DNA of 64,000 bases from Klebsormidium nitens (lineage: Eukaryota; Streptophyta; Klebsormidiophyceae; Klebsormidiales; Klebsormidiaceae): positions 109,447 through 173,446 of the forward strand of contig DF237095.1 of NCBI GenBank assembly GCA_000708835.1. The letters are read 5' to 3'. A model generated the notes under the pieces. The model was not told the DNA's origin, ran no database searches, and worked only from the letters and a program-made list of their open reading frames with translations. Of this stretch, positions 1 to 12,600 are shown in pieces (within the stretch, counting starts at the first letter, position 1; each line of letters opens with the position of its first letter). The position numbers were made by a program, and so were the translations under genes.

Positions 1-1916
1 TTTGAGTTGCGGACTGGTTTCTCAGAACTAAGAAATTATGCTGTGAGACGACAGATCATGTCAGTCTGCAGCTTTGCAGAGTACTGTCATAGAATGCCTC
101 CCGATTGCCCTCTCAGAAGTTGCATGGAGACATGAGGGCAAAGACTGCTAATCAGGCTGCTAACTCAACTCAACCGTGTAGAAGCCTGCAGAACACGAAA
201 ACAAGGGTTTAGGTGAACCAGGGTCTTCTAGAGACACAATGGTTTTGGCCCAAAATGTCATGCCCTTGTCAAAACACCGCGGTAAATATCCCGCATTGGG
301 AGAATTATGAATGATCAACTTGGGCAAAGACCAAGACTTTTTCTAGCATGATTTGGAGCTGGCGGCGGGGCACCCCGTTTTTCATCTGCATTCCTGTCAT
401 GTACATGAGGTCTCTGTTGAAAAAGGGCAACGAATATTCTGTGCACAAACAGTGGGATATCAATAGGAAACCCTCTCATAGTGGATACTTGAAAGCTGAG
501 CTGGCACATGGAAGTCCCCTCTAAGATCTGAGAAGCTTTGAAGTGTTTCAGAGCTTTGTAGCAACAAAATCGAGCATTGAACAAGGTGGAAACTTTCACG
601 GGGAGCGGGACTCAGATTATAAGCTGCATGAGCCATGATGTCGACACAGCTTGTACTCCTGTCAGACAGCATTGCATTCAGATTGTGACTACAAATCATG
701 CAACTGATCTTTGATCCACATACTATTGAGGAGCGAATGGCTGGACATTTGCATGTAATGAGCTTTCAAGCTTTTTCAAACCGACTGAATTGCTCATACT
801 CAGCCAGCATGCCATTCCTTCCTTCACGTCCTGATCGCCACAAAGATTCAAACATGCAGAGCTCCACCTTCCTGATGCTGACGTCAATCACCACCAAAGC
901 CCCACGACTCTGATTCTTTCACCCTTGTCGCGAACCCCATAGACATTCTTACCTTGCATGGAACGACGCGAGAATAGGCCAACCGCCCTTTTAAGACTGC
1001 TGCTGCAACCAATGCTCCCCAACGCTGGTGTGATGTGCGGTGCTGTGAAAGTTGGACCTCTGAGGTATGGAGGAGGTATGTTGACAAGGTTTGCACTTCA
1101 ACTTCATTTTCCAAGCAATGTGTGTTCACACTGCAACTTCACAGTTCCACTCGATCAGGAGGATAAAACAGAAGATTCTTCCATGGGCAGATCTCATCCA
1201 TGGAGCAGCTCATGATTCATCCTCCTTTTGTCTCGCGAGGAGTCCTCGACGAGGCATATGCCACATGTATGTAAAGCAGGGCGGATACGGTCTACCGGGA
1301 GCTTTTGACCCTGAAAGAAGGAGAGGCAATGAACCCGGTCGATACTCCCGTGCTTTTGACACTCGTAAAGGTAGAGGATGCCTGCCCGGCCACGGTCTTG
1401 TCTACCATGTACAAGCTTGTGCATGCAATTCTGACTCAAATTTCCATATACCTATATTCAGTTAAATGAACAGGGTGCATCGTTAAAGTACACTCTGCCA
1501 CACTTTCCATGTAGATGCACAGGCCAGGCATGGCATTTGTGGAAAGGGCAAACAAATGAATTGCATGTGAGCCTCCAGACAAGCGAATGGCCTGTACATG
1601 GACCTTTGCAGAGAACAAGCGATCATGTGTAGTGAATCGTCGAACATGTGTTTCATGCCAGATGGGATAAAAACGATACAATTATGTCCGTGTCCGTTGC
1701 CATAGTTGTGCAGGCTACTTTTTGAAACCGGCGGCTTGCATAAGCCTCCATTCGATGGCTGCCTCAATTACATGCTGGCATGATGAAAGTAGAATCTTAA
1801 TATAGATCACTCTTGAAGGTAAGCCTACTAGCAACCGCCAGAAGATTGCTCAGACCCTAATCATGTCGGTAAACAGTTTGGTGTGGACTGCACCGCAAAT
1901 GTCCTTCGAGTTCCCC
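1..1916. other. No gene recognised
   Basis: I see no open frame here that resembles a known protein and no coherent chain of exons on either strand. The right part lies just downstream of the stop codon of the minus-strand OTU gene and probably holds its 3' untranslated region. The left part could belong to a gene outside the window. Short open frames of 60-140 codons occur in all frames but lack coding character. Confidence 0.5.
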
Positions 1917-4536
1917 TCAATCGTCCTCTTCTTGTGCTGGGACCACCGAGTTGTAGTGCTCCCCAAGCCCATAAGCATGGTGATGGTACGATAACCGGAG
2001 TGGCTGCGTCGCCCCGCGCTCGTACTCTTTACCCATCTCCACCACTGGCAGACTTGCAGAATAGACACTGATGTGCTGCCTCAAGGCGTGTGCCAACGCC
2101 CCCAGTTCTAGTTGCCCCCCCCAGGTAGCCGTTTCTTCCACCTCTTTACAATAGGCCTCGAACTGGGCATCGGGATCGCCCTCGTGCTCTGTCGCGTGCT
2201 CCGTGACGAACGGCAAGAAATCGTCCTTGTGAGCCCGCATGTAGACAGCAGCGAGTTTCCGAAGGCTGAGGTAGTCTTGGATGAGATTGGAGGGCTGCCC
2301 TTGTAACTGCAGAAACGAAGGCACGGGTTTGAGATGTTGCACAGGTGCGTATGGTAAGGGTATCTCATCGACCTAAGAATGAAAGGGGTTAGAAAAAACC
2401 CCTGCTTCCGTGTGTGAGGGCAACCCGTTTCTTTGCAAACAGCTTCTTTGCAAACGGCCAAAATGAAAGAATGTGTTTACATCTTCATCTGACGGACAAT
2501 TCTGGCCCCAGAGCACCGGGGATGAACACCAAAAGGAATCAACAATCGGTGATACGACAGGTCAGAGTTGGCAATCGGCTCGTAAATCAAAGTTCAAGCA
2601 GCTTCTTGGTGCAACCTTAAGAAGGATCCATCTGTACAAGGAGGGTACCCCAAACCGCATAGAGGGCAAACGACTGCCCTGGCACAGAATGTTTTGCGCA
2701 GCGCTTTCGATCCTTCTTCGAAATATGCGTTCACGAAGCCATTGGGGGATTTACTTCCTAAAGCAAGGCAGATTCAGCACTTCGTCTGACCATCTCAGCT
2801 TGTAGATTTCTTTCTCGATCTCCGACCTGCCAAGACTGGAGACTGGAAGGACGTTGCGTACCCTTAGAAAAAAGTGGAATCTGAACGTGAGGATGCAGAC
2901 CTTTCCTGGGCACAACGAACTGAGCAGACGATTCGAGAAAGGGAACCGCATTGCCGTCGAAGCAGCTGGGCCGCTTCGAGCGGACGTCCTCCCTCACCTG
3001 CAACTGATCCTCCACCGCGCGGTACAGACAGTGCCCGTCCGGCTTGATCTCCTTCAGCGCCAACCCCAGCGGACTCAGCTTTTCCGCTAACCTCTGGTTC
3101 TCGATAACCCGCTCGCTAACCACCCCGCTCTGCTCCTGCTGGATCCGCTGTTCCCGCTCCACCTCCTGCTTCATCTTCGCATCCCTCCGCTTCTGCGCCT
3201 TGCTCGGTCCGCGCTGCGGACCCACGCTTGTCCCCGCTATTGCGCGGATCAAAGTGTCCATATCGTCCGGCTTCTTGCCTTCGGCGCTCTCAGCCTCCTT
3301 CTCGCCGAACCCAAGGGCGGCCAGCTCTTTCGCTTGGCGCTTCCTGCAGATGGGGGGCCACAAGCGTTGGCTTGGAGCCTCTCGACTAACTTCAGAAGGC
3401 TTGGCCGCTTTTAGGTTTCGCCTGACATCGTGCGACTTACAAAGAATCAAGACCGTCCGGAGATGGTGACTAGATTCTGTAACGTGGAATCAAATATTCG
3501 TCGTGGTTGTTACTTCTTTTTGAAGCATCGACATAAAACTCTATCTGTACCGTTTCATCCTTTTCGAAAGTCCACTAACATCCTCCAGGTAAGGATTCCT
3601 GCAAGATGTTGCAAAATCCATCTCGAAAATCAACACTCGAGGTAGCGAGTCCACTAGCCTCTCCGGATATGTTGTACCTCATTCCTATAAAACTGCCCCC
3701 TCGCAAACCAGGATATCGGTAAGAAGTACGATACAAGCAGATCTGGAACCAGGAGCGCACCAGAAGAAAGAGACGGCACCCTTACTTGAGCGATGCATCC
3801 AGCTTTGCAATCTGCTCGTCAACAGCGTGCTTGGCTGCTTTCTGCGCGGCCTTGCTGCCCTTTGCGGCCTGCTTCTTCAGCTCGATCTCCTTGCCTTGCA
3901 GGGCCTTGATTTCCTTGCGGTGCCGCGCCAGCACCTCTTCGCGGGTCTCCTTTGGAGCGCCTGCAGCAAGGCCTTCCGAGGTGTGAGTCAGAAATCTTAC
4001 CTCCTGTCCTGCCCGTGAAATCCTTGATTCAAACCGAGACTGGGGTTGCTGTTGCAAATGATGACATGGGGAAAGGTGTAGGGCTTTGGGCGGCCTCCTC
4101 GGCAAGACTACGTCAAGGCCAGAAAGGTTGAATTTTTTTGCACTTCTTATTGCACCCAAGGCTCGCCACGTCACGGCTTCCAAAGCGGTTCCTGGTCTTT
4201 GTCCCACTATTGCTTCTCTCCTTGACCCCAGCTCTGCCAGAAGGTTGGTTCTGTCCAGAAAGAACGGGTTGCAGAGAGCATTTACCTTATTATGGCAAAA
4301 GAAAGCCAAAGCTCAAGCTTAACTCCCCCTCAAAGAATCTTTGCAAGAATTGCCTTGTCGGGCAAATACGGAAATACTGCCTTAAAACAATGGGGCTTAT
4401 CGAAGCAGATCCACATTTCATGCCCCATCCAGAACAAAGGTTGGAACCTACCATTGGATTCAGAGGGAGTCGAATCCTCAACTGCTGCCCCTTCATCCAG
4501 GTTTGAAAGGCCCGGAGCCCCCTCAGTCTCGCTCAT
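1917..4536 (-). CDS. OTU-family deubiquitinase, OTUD6B-like
   Basis: Predicted cysteine protease that removes ubiquitin, 331 residues from four coding exons: 4452-4536, 3786-3960, 2998-3343, 1917-2306. All junctions are GT-AG and splice phases match, which supports the model. The N-terminal half is charged and probably coiled-coil (about residues 30-165, [10 protein letters not shown] then [13 protein letters not shown]), as in human OTUD6B. The OTU domain runs from about residue 175 to 325. The catalytic cysteine motif [14 protein letters not shown] carries Asp189 and Cys192. The C-terminal [14 protein letters not shown] carries the catalytic histidine, His319. The start ATG at 4536 follows a possible acceptor (TTTGCAG), so a non-coding first exon may lie upstream. 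All catalytic residues are present, so activity is expected by family knowledge. An alternative upstream acceptor near 2373 for the last exon would insert 22 residues; I prefer 2306 because it joins the OTU core without a gap. Confidence 0.92.
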
Positions 4537-5047
4537 CTTTGCGGTTACTTTTGTCTGCAAACACCAACCACTGTCATAGAGACGACAACATCCGGCCAGC
4601 TCTTGGTGACATCAGAGATCGTTACAAGCAAGTGACCTTAATCTGCAAGAGCCGGTACTCAAGTTGAATGAGATGCAGACGTATCATTTGTCTGGAATGG
4701 TAAGACGAAGCGCGCGACACAAATATTCGCACTTCAATATGGAGTTACTTACCAGGTAAGTATAGAAGGTAAATACAGTTGCTTCAGATTCAATATCCGC
4801 TGCACAGTACCAGAGAAAAGACAGTGAGTGAAAACAGCGTCTCCGCTGCCAATTTTGTGGGGAGCTTGTGCAAGCAGAAGCTCGACCAGGCAGGACTCGT
4901 TCCTGAAAAGCAATCACAGCGGCAAGTCATACTGACCACATGGCAAGGACTAAGAAAGCGAGACAGTTTGCAGCTTGATCTGGTTGGACAGAATGTTTCC
5001 GCCCTTATTCAAAGGAAACAAGATGGTGGCAAAACAGACAGGCCCAC
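4537..5047. other. 5' flank of the OTU gene
   Basis: No coding exon recognised. It holds the 5' region of the minus-strand OTU gene and the 3' region after the stop codon of the membrane-protein exon at 5048. I see no distinctive regulatory motif. Confidence 0.4.
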
Positions 5048-5159
5048 CTACGTCTGCTTAGTGTAGGCTGAAGAGGACGCCGACTTTCTTGTCCTGAAAA
5101 AGCCGTACACTAGTGGAAGCACCACCCCGACAACCATAACAGCTGCTCCCAGGATGTAC
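5048..5159 (-). CDS. C-terminal exon of an unidentified small membrane protein (partial)
   Basis: The reverse strand shows a good acceptor (CTATCCTCTCCAATGTCAG) followed by 37 codons and a TAG stop. The peptide is one strongly hydrophobic helix (YILGAAVMVVGVVLPLVYGF) followed by a basic and serine-rich tail, RTRKSASSSAYTKQT. This is the profile of a C-terminal transmembrane anchor. I cannot identify the family and cannot chain upstream exons with confidence. A second hydrophobic open stretch on the same strand at 5607-5876 (LLTILCWVLLEVAIATL and FLSAATFLLFVNAGGALWG) may be another exon of the same gene. A possible first exon with ATG near 6371 ends at a GTGACA donor. Treat as a gene fragment. 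Confidence 0.4.
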
Positions 5160-6688
5160 CTGACATTGGAGAGGATAGCGTGAGTTTTAAATGTCTTCCA
5201 TCAAGGACAATTGAAAGAAATAAATTGCCAAAGCAACATCCTGAGCATGAAACTCTTGAATCCATAATGTTGCTATTGGGCCTACAAGCTAACGACGGCG
5301 TCGACATCAGCAACCACTCAAGGTAGGTGTGCAAGCAGCGGTTGCCCCACCTTGTGGGAGTTGGTGACTCAACCTCTAACAGGTGACGAACCTGCATCAC
5401 AAGACGAGCGGCAGATCGAAAGGAAGAGTCAATACTGCGCAGCCATCAGGTCAAGTTTCTGTGCCAAAACAATGAGTTTCCCAGCTGGCATCAGCAGTAC
5501 GGTAAACAATCTTTCCTCAATTAGTATCCTCAATGTCCGCAGGGCACCAGTCACGTCACTATTCCAAAACTTTATATTGACAGTTCATATTCAGGGGAGA
5601 AGAACGTTACGAAGTGGCAGGAGATAAGAACGTTAAGAAGTAGCAGGAAATAGTTGATGCCAGAGATCCACTCAACCCCAGCAATTGCTTGAAGTTGATG
5701 CCTGATTTGTGCACTTGTGGGAGCCTGGATCCCCATAGTGCGCCACCAGCATTGACAAAAAGCAGAAAAGTAGCCGCCGACAAAAAATCCGAGTGTTCGT
5801 CACCTAAAGTGGCTATCGCAACCTCCAACAGTACCCAACACAAGATAGTTAGCAGGTGCAATGCAAGCTGGCCCATTTGACCATCAGGCTTACCGGCATG
5901 TTGTACAATTTTACGGCGACCTCAACCACGCTTCACCTTGATCAGCTTCCCCTACTTAGAAATCCTGCGCATCCTTCCGTTCCTTTTCTGTATTCCCAGA
6001 GAATAGGTAGAAGCCACAGAGAGATCTTTAGGCCTTTCAGGATTGCCACGACAAAGGTCTCTGCTGACGGATTCCAGCGTGCTTTCCTGGCACCCTTGGC
6101 ATGGCATAGAAGCGTAGAGCGCGCTTCCTGCTGAGCCAGAGTCCACAATGATACCTGCCGCCTGCGCCTTAACTTGCATACCTATACAGATTGGGCTGTA
6201 CGTCAATGGGCTTCGAAGTCGTATTCTCTTGCATAACCCAGCGACTTTGACCAGCCTATATAATGTTCCCGTATTGCATGGGGGCTGTAAAACCTGACAC
6301 TTGATGCTAATTTCATTACCCCTTCCCGAACATGTCACCTTGGTTGGAAGAGCTAGAATAAACGCGCGCATGTATAAGGGCTAGAAGGACCTTCATATGA
6401 ACTGGCTCACATATGATTTGGTTTGATCCACGTATTACTATAGGTAATAATATTCATGGTGCGACGTAGCCTTAGGCCTGCGTTCTTGGTCTTGCCATTG
6501 ATGTCCAGTGAAACATGGTGCACACAGTTCCTGCAGAATGTGGTGGCGGCCCAAGAAGCAGCTGCTGATGGCGGTGGGTAGGGCGTTGCATGCTAATGCA
6601 CAGGCCAGCATTCTAGTCAGCAGCTGCAGAGTCTAGTTTTGTGTTGTGTCGCTTCAGCGTTGCTTTTGTCCTGATTCTGTAGGTGCGA
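5160..6688. other. Possible upstream exons of the membrane protein and the PPR promoter
   Basis: The left two thirds may contain upstream minus-strand exons of the membrane protein ending at 5048 (hydrophobic stretch 5607-5876, candidate small exons 6180-6370), but no chain is compelling. The right third, about 6400-6688, is the upstream region of the plus-strand PPR gene and shows no recognised motif. Confidence 0.35.
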
Positions 6689-9600
6689 ATGGCAGGAACG
6701 TGTTTGTTATGTTCTTTGGCGGCAGGAAAACAGGCATTGGCGCGCTTTTCCAACTTGGATAGGAGCGCGGGCCTGGCTTCCAGAGAGGGGTCAGCAGCCA
6801 AACTTGTGGCTGGAACAAATGAGATGCGAACAAATGCGGTTCTAGGGAGAGGAAAAGCTGCAGCATTGAGGACGAGCAAACCCCTGTTGAGCACGAGGTC
6901 TCCCCTGGCTGCAGATTGCAAGCTACCTGGTAATGGTGTTGCATTGCGAAACATCTTTTTGCATACAGCATCATCAGAAAGGCGCCGGCAGTGTCAGGGG
7001 GCGCCCTTGCATAGAAAAGCAGCGGGGTGGTACAGACAAGGCGCCGACACCCTCGCTAGAAAAGTTGAGTGCGTTGAGGAGGGGTGGGGGGCCCAGACAA
7101 AAGGACCGCGTTCTGTGAAAGTTACTTTGGGGAGGGCGTCGGAATGCTTGCCTAAACGGCCGTGTCTCGTACGTGTACAATTTCCTGCCCCGCTTTGCCA
7201 TGCTCCTCGTAGGCTTTGTCCTCTACGGGCAAGCACTTCGGACGCTGAGCCAGCTGTCGGGATGGCGTCAGACCTACCGTCCGAAAGGTCGGACAGCGCC
7301 GGCAGCCAAGCTGCCAGCTCTCCGTCCAAGCTGGAAACTGACGCGGGGCCGTTAGAAAAAATCTTTGGGTCAGAGGAGGTGGGGACATCTTCGAATGACG
7401 AGACTTCGTTCGATGGGGGTACAACTAGTCAGGGGGAGGAAGACACGCGGGGCTATCGGCGCGAGACGGTGCTTCCGCATCGGCAGCTGCGGGAGGAGGT
7501 TAAGGGCCGGCGGTCAACCAAACCCTGGCGGCCTAACAAGCCCGAGCGCCGGTCGGCCAGCCACGATTTGGCGCAGACTCACTATAAGAATCAGGTGAGT
7601 GGACCCTCTGCGAGGGAACGCGAACCTTGGCTTTATGAGACTGACTCAGAGGGCGAGGAGGAGGAAGAAGAAGAGCGAGATGATTACTTGGGGGCCGCGC
7701 CGCACTTAGAAAAGCTGCCAGAACCTCGTAGGGGGTTCCGTAAAGCTACGAAAAGGGGGGAAGGTTTAGAGCTCAGGGTGCTTAAAGGCGCGCGGTTAGA
7801 CAGCGGTCTCCGCCGCCCGAGTAGGCCGAAAAGGAGATCGACAGAGGGGGCGCCGGCTGCGGTTGCGTCAGATCAGGTGAGACACGGTGGTGCAGCTTGA
7901 TTAAAAGTGGATCATCTTGTTCCAGAGTCAATTTTGGTCCAGTGAGACTGCCCGGAGGGAATCAACGAGCACAAGTGGAGAAAGGTAACCAAGTCTTAAA
8001 GCCGTCGCACTGGCTTTTTGTGAGGCCAGCATAAGTCTTACCGGAGTGGGCCAGCGTCGAGGCATTGGCTTTGTCATTAAGGATTCAGGCCCTGTTTCTG
8101 CGTAAAGTCAATTGGAATACATGCAATTAGACAGCCGTGAAACAAGTATGGTAACCAGTTTGAGCGGAAGGCTAGGACACTCCAGACCCTCTTCTGGCCA
8201 GCCATCTGTTTGGCATATGACGCAAACAGTTGGTCATCTCAAGTTGTACATCTATGACGTGATTGCGAAACGAACTCGAGGTGGCAGCATTGGAGCTTTC
8301 AAGCTACACCACCTACCCATCAAGGCACCCAAGTCTCACATCTCGTTTGGATTGCCCCAGGACTTTCCTCTAGATGATGCCCTCGGCCGAATGCTCGTGT
8401 ATTGGTTTGACCAGGCTTTGCTTAAGCAGTTCCAATTACAGATTATTAAGCCAAAAGTCTCTTCCGGAGGAGAAAATGTAGACAGCATTACAAGTGATCC
8501 CCTTAACCGACTTCACTGGCCACACCCTTGCGAGCCTCCTTACCCAAGCACCTTAGGTCAGTGCGCACATACAACTTGGAGAGGCGCGGAAGGAAACTAA
8601 AACGACAAGAGATTCGAATTTGCCACCACCTCTCCTTTGAACCAACTCCTATCAACCCATTCGTACTTCCACGCAGGGTGGCGCCACGAAAGACCTTCAC
8701 AACGACGAGTTTGGCGTAACGCTGTACCTGCGGCCAGGCTCGCTCGGGTGCGTGACGTGGGTCATGCGCGCGCTCGAGGCGCAGCCAAAAGAGGGGAAGC
8801 TGGACGACCTTTTGGACACGATGCTCGAGGAAGCGCCCGTGACGGTCTCCGACATGGGGAACGTGATGAAGCGGTTGATGGAGCAGCGGAGGTGGCGGCG
8901 CTTGTTGCAGGTAGGGAGGAGTTGTTCCAATCGAAGTGACGTGTCTTGAAGGCAGTAAATATTCCTGTCTTTTTATGCTTACGGTTATGAGAGCTTTGGA
9001 TATGAGTAAATGATGTTGGAGCGGCGGAGGTGGCGGCTGTTGGTGCGGTTAGGTCTTTTCCTGGGTTGGAGTGGCGTCTTGTGAAGGCGAGAAGTGTGCC
9101 TTCGTCAACCTGCTTCTCTTTTGACCCATCTTTTGATACCTAGCTTTGGTCTGGTTAGACTATTAATGAACACAAGCGCTGGCGGCGAGAAGTTCAACGT
9201 CCAAGCGGCGATTCTCGATTCAATGCGTTTGCCTCGTCAGTGCTGCGCTCAAGATTGCCAGTTGGTGGCTTATGTTCGTCCAAGCGCTGTTGCAGCAACT
9301 GCCCTGGCGGCGGCAGCTGCGGATTGAAGAAAAGGGTACTTTTTGAGTCATCCTTTGTGAACAACGGCAGTTTGTTGTTCTTTTTTGTGACCAGTCTGAC
9401 GGTACGTATCTGCAAACGGGCGAGAGACACTCGGCCTTTGGAAGTCGTTCTCTGAGCCCTTCCCGGTACCTACTTTAAGCAGGTTTGCGCGGAGACGTTG
9501 ACGTGGTTATGGGTATGCTGCACCTTGGCGAAGCCTCTCAATGGACGAAAAACGTAATCCTTAACGACGTACTTTCTCCCTTTCTCGTCTCGTCGGCTGC

Positions 9601-12600
9601 ATCATTACAGAAATCCGTGAAGCTCTCTGAATCAGCCCCAGCTTATCACAACAATCTTTCTTTACCTTTGACCTCGTCTCTGAAGCCGTCTGGAAAAGGA
9701 GCGTCCCTATCAAGCAGAGAGTTGCCCCACGAGACCGAAACCGTCCACAACAGAAGGGTGGAGTCACGAATTGCTCAAACGATGCCCCGTTTTGAATCGC
9801 AGGTCCTCGAATACCTCGAAGCCCGCAACTTCGCGCTCGCGTCCTACTACCACATCGCGATCGACGCGCTCGGCCGGTGCCGTCGCTACAAGGAAGCGGG
9901 CGAGCTGTTCCGCTCGGAACGGTGCCCCAAAAACACGTTCACGTACAATGTCGTCATGCAAATCTACACGCGCCAAGGGAAGATCGAGAAAGCGGAGGAG
10001 GTCTTCAAGGAGATGCGGACAGCAGGGGTGGTGGTCGAGGCGCGGACGTACAACGTTCTTATCGACTATTACTATAAGCGGAGGGGGGGCTTCGATAAGG
10101 CGCTGGTGAGTCGTTCAACCGCATGCTGTACCAGCAGATGCTAGCAGAGGGTATTAACACGGATCTCATCACCCACAGCATGCTTGTCAGCAACTCCGGG
10201 CGGCCAGTTCCGTTTATCTCCTTCCTCTTTCTGTCAAAGGTCCGCCTCTCTTTTTGGGTTCTGTACGACAGATGCTGGCGGAAGGCATTGACCCGTGTAC
10301 GGCTTGCTCATCAGCAGCTGCGGGCAGCTCGATCCGTCCATCTTCAAACCGTTCTTGTTGATTCCGCTTCTCTCAGAATTCCGCTCGGTTTTCGTTTGGA
10401 GCTGTGCCGGCAGATGCCGGCAAAAGGTATTGACCCAGATCGCGTGACGTATAGCACGCTGCCGGTAGTTCCTCTATTCTCCTCAAGTTTCATTATAATA
10501 TGTGCAGGTTGTCTCGAGAATTCCGTTTTGCTTTTCTCAGGAGCTGTACGGGCAAATGCTGGCAGAAGGTATCCACCTGACTCGCGTCACTAATGACAGG
10601 ATCATCAGCGGCTGCGACATCTTCATCTAAAGCCCAATTCCTATTCATGATTACGTTTGATTTGAAAGTATACTTTCTCTCAAATCCGCTTTTCTTTTTC
10701 AGGAGCTGTACCAGCTAATGCTAGAAGAAGGCATCGACCCGGACCTTGTGCCGTACAGCATGCCCCATCTGCAGTTGCGGCAACTTCATGCGACACCGGT
10801 GCTACATTGTGTATACGTTAATATATCGTTCAAACAAGTATGCTCTTTCACAAACCCCCCATTCCTTTCTCAGGAGCTGTATGGCCAGATGCTGGCAGAA
10901 GGCATCGACCCGGACCGCATGACGCACAGCATGCTCACCAGCGGCTGCGGCAGCTAAGCTTCAAGGTAGTCATCATTCATGAACATTGTCTGGAAATAGG
11001 ACTTATTTTTCCGCTCTATATTGTCAGGAGCTTTACCGCCAGATGCTGGCGGAGGGCATCGACCCGGACCGAGTGACGTACAGCGTGCTCATCAGCTTGA
11101 GGGCCCATCAGTTTCAACCATCCCAAATACGCGCCGTCAAGAATCTCGGTTGTTCCACTCTTTCTTTCTGCCGCGCAGGCGCTGTACCAGCAAATGCTGG
11201 AAAAAAGCATTGACCCGGACCGACTGACATACAGCATGCTCATCAGCGGCTGCGGCAGCTTCGTCTGAAACTAGTCGTTCTTCGTGATCATGTTCAGTTA
11301 TGGGAAATAGACTCTGTCTCAAATTCCGCTCTCCCTTCGCAGGAGCTGTACCGGCAGATGCTGGCGGAAGGCATCGACCCAGACCGAGTGACGTACAGCA
11401 TGCTCATCAGCGGCTGCGGGCGGCTCGAGCGCAACCTTCCGGAGCAAGCGCTCGCGTTCTTTAAGGACATGAAGGAGCGCCAGGTGGAGCCGGACTTGCC
11501 GGTTTACAACGCGCTCATTGATACGCTTGGGAAGGCGGGGATGTGCGACGAGGCGGCGGCAGTGCTTGAGGTAAGAAAGTCTGGGTTTTACGGGTTCGTC
11601 ATGGTCGGGCCCCAAGAATTCAAGCGCAGGCGTTTGCGTGTTTCAAGGTATGACAGAGCGCCAAAGTTGGATTGGACCTATCCGTCTACAACGTGCTCAT
11701 CGATACGCTCGGCAATGCGGGGACGTGCGACGAGGTGGCAGCGGTACTCGAGGTAAGCGATGCCTAGGGTTGAGATTTTGAATCAGTCGTCGGGTGTAAA
11801 GGTTTGAGAGCGAGCGCTTGATTTACAGAGACACAGTGATACGCCAAGTGAAACTCGACTTGCCCGTCTATGATGGATCGAAGGCCCAGTAACCTGACCT
11901 ACATGGCGCTCATCAACTTCTACAGCCGGTGCAATCATGTTTCCCCAACTTCACTTACACATTAGCTAACATACTGTTGATCTGGAATCTTTCAGGGCAT
12001 GGAAAACACGGACTGGCGGCCAAACATCGTAACATACACATCGCTGATCGACTCGTATAGCCGGCGAGGTCGCTGGGAAGATGCGGAGGCCATTCTGGAG
12101 CGTATGAAGGAGGAAGGGAAGCGGCCGAACGTGGTCACGTATACGTGCATGCTGAACGCGTATGGCGTGGCGAAGCTGATGGATAAGGCGGAAGGGGTCA
12201 TCGACGAAATGAAAGCAGCGGTAAGCGGTTTTGGAGTTCTTTTCGTCGGGCTTGTGAGTTGGATTGTTAGCTTTCGTAAGATTTTGTAGGAGGACCCGCA
12301 TAGTCGGACGAGAATGGCGTTGCGAAGCTGATGGATAAGGCGCAGGAAGTTGTTGACGAGATGATGGCAGCGATGAGGGGTGCTGGACCTTCGCTTATCA
12401 TCGGAATTTGGTTTTGAGTTTGTTTACATCCATCGAGATTGTTTTATAAGAGCTGCCTGATTGAACGCATATGGCGTAGCAAAAGCTGCTGTCGAATTAA
12501 ACGGAGGGAGTTATCGGCGAGATGAAGGCAGCGGTAAGCGGTTTTGGGGTGTTCTTCCTTACTGGAGCTTTAGAGTCAGAGATGTTCGGATCTCCTAAGA

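Noticed and set aside
1850-2068. Open frames opposite or overlapping the OTU, IPK2 and CLC exons
   Set aside because: They are shadows of the real exons in other frames without splice support or known domains.
9485-9802. Long open frame preceding PPR exon 3 as coding
   Set aside because: The acceptor at 9802 joins exon 2 to exon 3 in phase; the upstream part lacks conservation-like features.
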